A stretch of 5,006 nucleotides of DNA from Spirochaetaceae bacterium. Its GTDB lineage: Bacteria > Spirochaetota > Spirochaetia > Treponematales > Breznakiellaceae. This document shows positions 1 to 5,006 of the stretch, one piece after another. The DNA lies in assembly GCA_031290205.1 (NCBI GenBank), contig JAITNZ010000042.1, forward strand, positions 1 to 5,006, written 5' to 3'. The notes below the pieces were generated by a model, which did no database searches, was not told where the DNA came from, and saw only the letters and a list, made by a program, of their open reading frames with translations. A program made the position numbers and the translations under genes. How positions within the stretch are numbered: position 1 is the first letter of the stretch; each line of letters opens with the position of its first letter.

Positions 1-66
1 CGGGGCGGCGCCCCGCAGAGGGGGTAGGGCGCAACGCAGTGCGCCCGTAGGGGGAGACTTCCCCCT
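1..66. repeat. Cluster of three GC-rich hairpins (intergenic repeat-like)
   Basis: Three perfect inverted repeats lie side by side. Bases 1-15 form a 6-bp stem (CGGGGC/GCCCCG) with a 3-nt loop. Bases 27-46 form a 7-bp stem (GGGCGCA/TGCGCCC) with a 6-nt loop. Bases 50-65 form a 6-bp stem (GGGGGA/TCCCCC) with the loop GACT. The segment is much richer in GC than the coding DNA to its right. It has no clear T-run after the last stem (only CTCCTTATA), so it is not a classical intrinsic terminator, although it could still end or stabilise an upstream transcript. A frame is open through it to about base 104, but its G/R/P-rich composition looks like repeat read-through rather than a gene. The family is not identified, and the left boundary is cut by the window edge. 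Confidence 0.6.
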
Positions 67-113
67 CCTTATACTGGAGATTTCCATAGCGCCTACCTGA
101 TTTACCACGAATT

Positions 114-142
114 TTGAAGTGCACCCCTTTCTTGGGTAACAT
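114..142 (+). promoter_or_regulatory. Candidate sigma-70-type promoter for the three-gene cluster
   Basis: TTGAAG at 114-119 (four of six matches to TTGACA) and TAACAT at 137-142 (four of six to TATAAT) are separated by 17 bp. Transcription would start near base 149, leaving a leader of about 30 nt before the ATG at 181. That position would also make the upstream TTG at 151 nearly leaderless and therefore an unlikely start. The match is modest and could be chance. Confidence 0.27.
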
Positions 143-180
143 CTTGAATTTTGCGTCTATCTATGGTAGAGTTCCATCAA

Positions 181-1887
181 ATGGAATCCCCCAATGCTTT
201 TAACAATCTTGCCTCAAATCTGGATAAAGACGAGAAGTCCAGATTACTCAACAAGTTAAAAATGCAAAGCGTGCTTTCGGAAGAGCCTCTTATCGGCGTG
301 CAGGATCCGGAAAAGCAGGAGAAAACGGACGCGCAATTCGACCGGTTAGCGTGGTATACCCGTTTATGGTACTGGCTACTGGGGCTTTTTACCAGCAAAA
401 CGCCCCATGACATATACCTCAACGATCTGGTAGCCGCGTGCGGGCGGGATATTAACATCCTCTATCCCGGGCGCTATGATTATCAGGAGTCCTTGTTAAA
501 AGAAGGATTCCGCAGTGAAATTGCCAGTCTAAAGGAGTCGGCGCGGTTTTTTTATGCCGCGCTTGATTCGAGCGTTCAGCGTGATAGGGGCGCTTTTATG
601 GGATACCTTGCCTCGCTTTCACTGCCTGATATTCACGAAGCGCTCGTCGAAAACACCGACCCCAATCTTCTTGCGGGTGCACATCCTGAACTTGCCGACA
701 CGAAACTGCGCACCCTAGCTCTTGAGTGTATCGAAAAGGAAACCGCCAAAATTACCGATGACGTGCACGAGATCATGTATCAAAATGTTCGGGTGCTTTT
801 CTGCTTAAAAGCGCTCTCGTCATTTTTATATGATCGTTTTCTTATGGCATTCAAGCAAAATTCAGGCGATGACGGCGCGGTATGCCCGGTAAGCATTGTA
901 AAAACACAGCTTATCGGCTTGAACAATATTCTTTTTTCAATGAAAAAAATTCCGTCGATGGAACTATTGAGCGCGCTTTTTGTTTTTACGATGCAGGAAC
1001 ATCAGAATGAACAGGACTTTGACGAAGATAAAGAATTGCAAAAATTTATTCAGCGTGCGGAAAAAGCAATCGGGGTGATACGGAGTTTTAACAAACACAT
1101 TCCGTTGACAAAAATAATTCGGTGCGCGTTACGGGATTTATCATGGGAACCTTCCGAGCTTGCCGGCGGGGAAGATTGGTTTGCGGTATATAAAAATTAT
1201 TGGATTGAATCTACACAATCCAATTTTGCACAATGGATACGGGAACGGCGGAACAAAAAATTAGTCGAAGCGCTGGAAAAATATTTTGACGGCGGCGAAT
1301 TACTGCCGCTTGAATCCAGCGAGGCGGATCAGGATTCGGAACAGATTCCTATTAACGGCGTGCTGCTGCTCTCATTTTTATTAACATTTCATAAAAGAAT
1401 ATTTATGCCCGAAATAAATATTATTATACGTCCTATCTTAATTGACGGGGAATTTTGCAGGCAGGAGAATCGCATTGAATTTACAGAAAGTTATAATGTG
1501 TTAATCAAACTTGATGATATAATAAAAGCGTTCGATATATCGCTTTCCGCTTCGGGCGATCTAGGAAAACAATGGGCGCAGATTTCCGCCGATATACAAT
1601 CAATTACTATCCGCAGACGAAAAGTTCATGCTATTACCGAACAGGCGGACGAACAGGTTGGAAAGATTGTTAGAAATGCTTACGATGCGCTTGTTTCGAT
1701 GGAAAAAGTTTTGGACGGGGTTGCCAGCGTAGGACATCTTACACGATATGATACGCTTACCAATCTTCCCAAGATATGCGGGAAAGGCACTACCTTTATG
1801 GATGGACTTGCACTGGCTATAAAAAATATTCATACCGCCGTTCAGTTACTTGATGATATTAAAGCGGTAGATGCCATTGATGATTAA
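181..1887 (+). CDS. DUF5312-like spirochaete protein of unknown function
   Basis: This is a 568-residue protein with no function I can assign. By recognition it resembles the DUF5312 family of Treponema and relatives: the N-terminus beginning M-E-S-P-N-A-F-N-N-L followed by a D/E/K-rich R-L-L-N-K-L helix is family-like. Around residues 56-70 there is an aromatic cluster (R-L-A-W-Y-T-R-L-W-Y-W-L-L-G-L-F) that could be an amphipathic or membrane-touching helix, but there is no signal peptide. The rest looks mainly alpha-helical, with hydrophobic helices near residues 239-271 and 390-408 and a lysine/arginine-rich stretch near 352-361. The open frame extends upstream to TTG at 151 and ATG at 163. 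ATG 181 is preferred because TAGAG lies 9 nt upstream, the other two lack a Shine-Dalgarno sequence, and family members seem to begin here. Its stop directly abuts pgeF, so co-transcription is likely. A cytoplasmic location is inferred. Confidence 0.8.
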   Translation: MESPNAFNNLASNLDKDEKSRLLNKLKMQSVLSEEPLIGVQDPEKQEKTDAQFDRLAWYTRLWYWLLGLFTSKTPHDIYLNDLVAACGRDINILYPGRYDYQESLLKEGFRSEIASLKESARFFYAALDSSVQRDRGAFMGYLASLSLPDIHEALVENTDPNLLAGAHPELADTKLRTLALECIEKETAKITDDVHEIMYQNVRVLFCLKALSSFLYDRFLMAFKQNSGDDGAVCPVSIVKTQLIGLNNILFSMKKIPSMELLSALFVFTMQEHQNEQDFDEDKELQKFIQRAEKAIGVIRSFNKHIPLTKIIRCALRDLSWEPSELAGGEDWFAVYKNYWIESTQSNFAQWIRERRNKKLVEALEKYFDGGELLPLESSEADQDSEQIPINGVLLLSFLLTFHKRIFMPEINIIIRPILIDGEFCRQENRIEFTESYNVLIKLDDIIKAFDISLSASGDLGKQWAQISADIQSITIRRRKVHAITEQADEQVGKIVRNAYDALVSMEKVLDGVASVGHLTRYDTLTNLPKICGKGTTFMDGLALAIKNIHTAVQLLDDIKAVDAIDD

Positions 1888-2652
1888 ATGATAAATATAA
1901 GCTCGTTTGAATTAAACTACCATACCAACTATGCCGAATTCTTTTTTTGCTTTAACGCGAAAAAGATTGAGGGGGTTCGCTGTTGTATTTCGCTTCGAGC
2001 GGCAGGTGATATGGGATTGGATCATCCTGAAAACCGGCGGGCGCTATTCAATAAACTGAAGGTAGATGCCAACAGGGTTTATGCCTGTAATCAAACGCAC
2101 TCCCACGATGTAGCTGTTGCTGTGTATCCGCAAACCGGCGTGTACCCCGATGCGGACGCGCTTGTGGGCACGCCGCCGGCGGTGCTTGCGGTAACGGTTG
2201 CCGATTGCCTTCCGGTCTACCTCTATGATAATATCCATAAGGTATATGCGCTCTGTCATTCCGGCTGGAAGGGAACAGGCATCGTGGTGAATGCGCTACG
2301 GCTAATGCACACAGAGTTCGGCACAGATGCAGGGGATGTTTCGGCTGTCCTTGGTCCCTGTATACAAGGCAATGTATATCAGGTTGATGCAGGGCGTGCA
2401 CAAGAATATTATGCGGAGTTTGGCTCTGATAGCGGCGTATATCCGCTGGGGAATCCTGTCCGTGTATGTGGATCTGTGGATAAAGAATATTATATTGATA
2501 TGCAGGCGGCAAATGCACACCTCCTTGTTCAGTGTGGTGTTCAAAATATTATGTATTGCACGAATTGCACATTAACCGATGAACGGCTTGGCTCATTCCG
2601 CCGCGAAAAAAATAGCTTTACCAAAATGTTGGCTATGCTAGGGAGTTTATAA
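1888..2652 (+). CDS. pgeF: Peptidoglycan editing factor PgeF (YfiH, laccase-domain family)
   Basis: This 254-residue protein spans the whole PgeF/YfiH fold, formerly annotated as a multicopper polyphenol oxidase. The metal-site residues are all visible: H71 in N-Q-T-H-S-H, C107 in V-A-D-C-L-P-V and H124 in C-H-S-G-W-K-G-T. Other family signatures are L-G-P-C-I-Q-G-N-V-Y-Q-V at 155-166 and C-T-N-C-T ... S-F-R-R-E at 224-240. In E. coli, YfiH removes wrongly incorporated residues such as L-Ser from UDP-MurNAc peptide precursors in the cytoplasm; family members also show purine-nucleoside phosphorolysis or deaminase activity in vitro. Its role here is inferred from family. The ATG follows the preceding TAA with no gap, and no strong Shine-Dalgarno sequence is visible, which points to translational coupling with the DUF5312-like gene. 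Length is normal and no residue expected in the active site is missing. Confidence 0.93.
   Translation: MINISSFELNYHTNYAEFFFCFNAKKIEGVRCCISLRAAGDMGLDHPENRRALFNKLKVDANRVYACNQTHSHDVAVAVYPQTGVYPDADALVGTPPAVLAVTVADCLPVYLYDNIHKVYALCHSGWKGTGIVVNALRLMHTEFGTDAGDVSAVLGPCIQGNVYQVDAGRAQEYYAEFGSDSGVYPLGNPVRVCGSVDKEYYIDMQAANAHLLVQCGVQNIMYCTNCTLTDERLGSFRREKNSFTKMLAMLGSL
2641..2645 (+). promoter_or_regulatory. Ribosome binding site choosing the first argS ATG
   Basis: GGGAG inside the last codons of pgeF sits 9 nt before ATG 2655 and 21 nt before the duplicated ATG at 2667. This favours 2655 as the main argS start, although GGATG at 2657-2661 could weakly serve the second ATG. Confidence 0.6.
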
Positions 2653-2674
2653 TTATGGATGAAATTATGGATGA
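2651..2674 (+). repeat. Perfect 12-bp tandem duplication over the argS start codon
   Basis: AATTATGGATGA occurs twice in a row (2651-2662 and 2663-2674), overlapping the pgeF stop. The copies are in frame, so argS carries two start codons 12 bases apart, and the protein begins M-D-E-I-M-D-E-K. It looks like a recent replication-slippage duplication of the translation start. Confidence 0.9.
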
Positions 2675-4466
2675 AAAAAATATCTGGAAAGAAAAAATCT
2701 GCGCCGCCTTGAACGAAGCGCTCGAAGAATTGCATCTAGGCGAAACGGTAGATACCGGCGATATTATTGCTGAATTACCGCCCAAGCCGGAGATGGGCGA
2801 TCTTGGGTTCCCCATGTTTCCCTTTGCGAAAAAGTTTAAGAAATCGCCGCCGCAGATCGCCGCTTTAGTTGTAAACAAAGTGAATCACCCGTCTCTTGCT
2901 CAAGGCAGCGCCGAAGTGTTTACCCTCGGACCCTACGTCAATGTAAAACTAGACCGCGCACAAACAGCCTCTCGTGTAATCAGCGCCGCCCTCAATGCAA
3001 ACAAAGATTTTTTTACTGGGGGGAAAAATAGTGATAAAAAAGATTTGTGCGGTAAAAAAATCATGGTCGAGTTTTCAAGCCCCAACACCAATAAGCCGCT
3101 GCATTTGGGGCATCTCCGTAATGATGTGTTAGGCGAAAGCATTTCCCGCATACTCGCCGCCTGTAATGCCGAAGTCCAAAAAGTATGTATCATTAACGAT
3201 AGGGGCATACATATCTGTAAGTCTATGCTTGCCTATCAGGAATATGGCAATGGTGAAACCCCCGAATCCGCGCATATCAAAAGTGATCATTTTGTAGGTA
3301 AATGGTATGTGCGTTTTAGCTTGATGGAAAAAATGGAAAAAGCAGAGGAGTCTGCGCTCGAGCGTGCGCGGCAACTCTTGCTAAAATGGGAAGCGGGAGA
3401 TACCGAAACGGTTGCGCTCTGGAAGCAGATGAATCAATGGACGGTAAACGGCATGAAGGAAACCTATAAACGCACCGACATCAGTTTTGATAAATATTAT
3501 TTCGAGAGTGATACGTACCTGCGTGGTAAAGATGAAGTGTTGAAGGGATTGGAGCGGGGGCTCTTCACCAAAGAGGTGGATGGTTCTATTCAAGCCGATT
3601 TAACGGCGGAGAATCTTGATAAGAAGGTGCTGTTGCGTAAAGACGGCACCTCACTCTATATAACGCAGGATTTTGGCACGGCGATTCTGCGCCATGATGA
3701 TTGGGCATTTGATAAATTAGTCTATGTCGTTGGTAGTGAACAACGTTACCACTTTCAGGTGTTATTCATCCTTCTTGCTAAAATGGGTTTTGCATGGGCG
3801 AAAGACCTCTATCATCTATCCTATGGTATGGTAAATCTTCCGGAAGGCAAAATGAAGAGCCGCGAAGGCACCGTCGTCGATGCTGACGATCTGATTGATG
3901 AACTGCGCGATATGGCGCTTGCCGAAATCAGAGATAAAGCGCGCGAAGAAATCGTCGGGGATGCCCCGCAAACGGCGGAGAAAATCGCGCTGGGGGCGCT
4001 GCACTACTATCTCTTACAGGTGTCGCCTGAACGTGATATGCTTTTTAATCCGAAAGAATCGCTCAGCTTTAACGGCAATACGGGCCCCTACCTTCAGTAT
4101 ATGGGCGCGCGCATATCATCAATATTGCAAAAGGACGAGGCGAAAGCATTACTCGAAGGCAAAAATGATGATGCTAAAATAAAATTTGAGTTGCTGGTGA
4201 GCGATAGCGAATGGGAGCTTGTAAAAACGATAGCCGCCTACCCCGAGGCGCTCGAAGCGGCGGCGCGTGCGATGAATCCTTCGCTGCTTGCCTCATTCCT
4301 CTACGAGCTTTCAAAAAACTTCGCGCGCTTTTACCATGAATGCCCAGTGCTTAACGCGGATACTCAGGACTTGCAGCGCGCGCGCCTTGAACTCTGTCGC
4401 GCGGTGCTTGCCGTCTTACGCGCCGCCCTCAACCTAGTCTGTATTCCGTTTTTAGAGAGTATGTAG
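2655..4466 (+). CDS. argS: Arginyl-tRNA synthetase (ArgRS, class Ia)
   Basis: This 603-residue cytoplasmic enzyme charges tRNA-Arg with arginine using ATP. The N-terminal tRNA-binding additional domain covers roughly residues 10-125, with E-M-G-D-L-G-F-P at 46-53 and L-G-P-Y-V-N-V at 91-97. The class I catalytic core follows: S-S-P-N-T-N-K-P-L-H-L-G-H-L-R-N, with the HIGH motif as H150-L-G-H153, then N-D-R-G-I-H-I-C-K-S at 181-190. The KMSKS loop is K-M-K-S-R at 399-403, followed by E-G-T-V-V. The DALR-type anticodon-binding domain begins near N-T-G-P-Y-L-Q-Y-M-G-A-R-I at 475-487 and ends in the family-typical final methionine. The H-L-G-H-L-R-N form is that of spirochaetal and Bacteroidetes-like ArgRS rather than the E. 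coli type. A lysine-rich linker at about 116-135 is encoded by several homopolymer runs. The gene starts 2 nt after pgeF stops; a second in-frame ATG lies at 2667. Confidence 0.97.
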   Translation: MDEIMDEKNIWKEKICAALNEALEELHLGETVDTGDIIAELPPKPEMGDLGFPMFPFAKKFKKSPPQIAALVVNKVNHPSLAQGSAEVFTLGPYVNVKLDRAQTASRVISAALNANKDFFTGGKNSDKKDLCGKKIMVEFSSPNTNKPLHLGHLRNDVLGESISRILAACNAEVQKVCIINDRGIHICKSMLAYQEYGNGETPESAHIKSDHFVGKWYVRFSLMEKMEKAEESALERARQLLLKWEAGDTETVALWKQMNQWTVNGMKETYKRTDISFDKYYFESDTYLRGKDEVLKGLERGLFTKEVDGSIQADLTAENLDKKVLLRKDGTSLYITQDFGTAILRHDDWAFDKLVYVVGSEQRYHFQVLFILLAKMGFAWAKDLYHLSYGMVNLPEGKMKSREGTVVDADDLIDELRDMALAEIRDKAREEIVGDAPQTAEKIALGALHYYLLQVSPERDMLFNPKESLSFNGNTGPYLQYMGARISSILQKDEAKALLEGKNDDAKIKFELLVSDSEWELVKTIAAYPEALEAAARAMNPSLLASFLYELSKNFARFYHECPVLNADTQDLQRARLELCRAVLAVLRAALNLVCIPFLESM

Positions 4467-4811
4467 TTAGCGGCGCCCATGAGATAATGCCTCGTCCACC
4501 GCATGAAGAAAACCTTCGCTGGTAATCGTTGCTCCGCTGATTGCGTCAACAAAGGTGGAATCCTCTTCGAGTATCTGCTCTTTTAATTCCCGCATCGCCT
4601 CCCCGCCGACAAGCGCATCCTCGTGCTGTTCGATGATGTTTATATCGAGTATCGATGCTGAGTCCGTCTCGACCTCTACGACGATAGCGCCGTTATGCCC
4701 CGTCCCCTCGCCCCGATAGCTTCCCGCATTAAAGCGCTCGGCAAATTGAAACGAGATGCAGCCAGCAAAACCCAAAAGCGCCGGCAGCAATAATTTTTTC
4801 ATGTTTTTCAT
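4467..4811 (-). CDS. Small FMN-binding domain lipoprotein
   Basis: This 114-residue product has a lysine-led signal peptide and a lipobox-like F-A-G-C ending at Cys18; F at -3 is unusual in enterobacteria but tolerated in spirochaetes. The mature part of about 97 residues is one FMN-binding domain of the NqrC/RnfG type (FMN_bind): S-Y-R-G-E-G-T-G-H-N-G near its start and the flavinylation motif D-A-I-S-G-A-T-I-T-S at residues 89-98, where T95 (the T of S-G-A-T) is the expected covalent FMN site, attached by an ApbE transferase not encoded here. It probably carries electrons in the periplasm or at the membrane, with unknown partners. The frame remains open to a TTG at 4919 with ATGs at 4910 and 4889. 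The shorter start (4811; alternative 4802) is chosen because it yields a proper signal peptide, whereas the longer forms add a very basic 36-residue leader. No good Shine-Dalgarno sequence precedes 4811; AGAGG precedes 4889, so the start is uncertain. It converges on argS with touching stops. Confidence 0.85.
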   Translation of the reverse strand: MKNMKKLLLPALLGFAGCISFQFAERFNAGSYRGEGTGHNGAIVVEVETDSASILDINIIEQHEDALVGGEAMRELKEQILEEDSTFVDAISGATITSEGFLHAVDEALSHGRR

Positions 4812-4890
4812 ACTGTACTTATGGCGCGTGTATGCGTGCCGCTTGCGTCTGGGGCGCCGACTCAAGCATTTTTTGCTAGCTCCACTCATT

Positions 4891-5006
4891 AGACCTCTTG
4901 CGAAACTCATGCGCGGCAATCTTGCTCATCTTTGCCCGCATTTTTTCGCCCAAAATGCTCGAAATAAACCCATTATGTCTGCGCTTTTGGGCTTCAAACT
5001 GCGGAC
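4891..5006. mobile_element. Possible end of an IS5-type element or derived repeat (partial)
   Basis: The 17 bases from 4891 (AGACCTCTTGCGAAACT) resemble, from memory, terminal inverted repeats of IS5-family (IS1031-like) elements and MITEs, and they follow ATT/TTA, compatible with a T-N-A target. Inside lies an inverted repeat, GCCCAAAA (4948-4955) with TTTTGGGC (4985-4992). Three short frames are open to the window edge: plus from ATG 4909, minus ending at 4926 and minus ending at 4876. None shows a recognisable transposase motif. The other terminus is outside the window, so this rests on one end only. The alternatives are the tail of an unrelated minus-strand gene or plain intergenic DNA. 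Confidence 0.33.

Noticed and set aside
1..104. C-terminal end of an upstream coding region open through the hairpins
   Set aside because: The translation is low-complexity Gly/Arg/Pro from GC-rich palindromes, typical of a repeat read as protein.
177..458. Minus-strand open frame of 93 codons opposite the first gene
   Set aside because: It is antisense to the DUF5312-like N-terminus and has no motif, plausible partner gene or ribosome site.
2048..2518. Minus-strand open frame of 156 codons opposite pgeF
   Set aside because: It lies wholly within pgeF, whose active-site motifs are intact. Its composition is rich in His, Arg and Pro with no recognisable domain, as expected of an antisense shadow.
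3895..4182. Plus-strand open frame of 95 codons inside argS
   Set aside because: It is out of frame with the conserved ArgRS core and anticodon-binding domain, and its Arg/Lys/Ser-rich translation has no domain. It is a shadow.
4467..4500. Bidirectional terminator between argS and the lipoprotein gene
   Set aside because: Only a 6-bp GGCGCC palindrome (4472-4477) is present, with no stable stem followed by a T-run on either strand.
4823..4840. Imperfect palindrome GGCGCGTGTATGCGTGCC as an operator or hairpin before the lipoprotein gene
   Set aside because: Only part of the stem pairs, and it is weaker on the strand that would be transcribed for the lipoprotein. There is no T-run and no known operator match.
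4909..5006. Plus-strand gene start at ATG 4909 running off the window
   Set aside because: It has no convincing ribosome site or recognisable motif, and it overlaps two equally open minus-strand frames. It was kept only as a remark under the possible mobile-element end.

Overview
The window looks like ordinary chromosomal DNA of a spirochaete, most likely a Treponema of moderate GC content (an oral-type species rather than the AT-rich T. denticola). The reasons are the first gene, which resembles the spirochaete-restricted DUF5312 family, its linkage to pgeF and argS, and an ArgRS with the H-L-G-H-L-R-N signature and a relaxed, spirochaete-style lipobox in the last gene. This assignment is by recognition only; no search was run.

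Layout: bases 1-66 hold three consecutive GC-rich perfect hairpins, which look like an intergenic repeat. A weak candidate promoter follows at 114-142. Three plus-strand genes are then packed with almost no space between them: a DUF5312-like protein of unknown function (181-1887), the PgeF/YfiH peptidoglycan-editing hydrolase (1888-2652, directly abutting) and arginyl-tRNA synthetase (2655-4466, 2 nt after the previous stop). This packing implies one transcript with translational coupling. On the minus strand, a small lipoprotein with a covalent-FMN-binding domain (4467-4811) converges on argS, and the two stop codons touch with no base between them. The right edge (about 4891-5006) starts with a sequence resembling the terminal repeat of an IS5-type element or a derived MITE. 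It holds an inverted repeat and short open frames that run off the window, so it may be the end of a mobile or dispersed repeat.

Functionally, pgeF and argS are housekeeping genes: peptidoglycan quality control and aminoacylation of tRNA-Arg. The DUF5312-like protein has no assigned role. The FMN lipoprotein would act outside the cytoplasmic membrane and needs an ApbE-type flavin transferase encoded elsewhere. I found no convincing new multi-gene system. The items most worth following up are the DUF5312-like gene and its linkage, the stand-alone flavinylated lipoprotein, and the two repeat-like edges.
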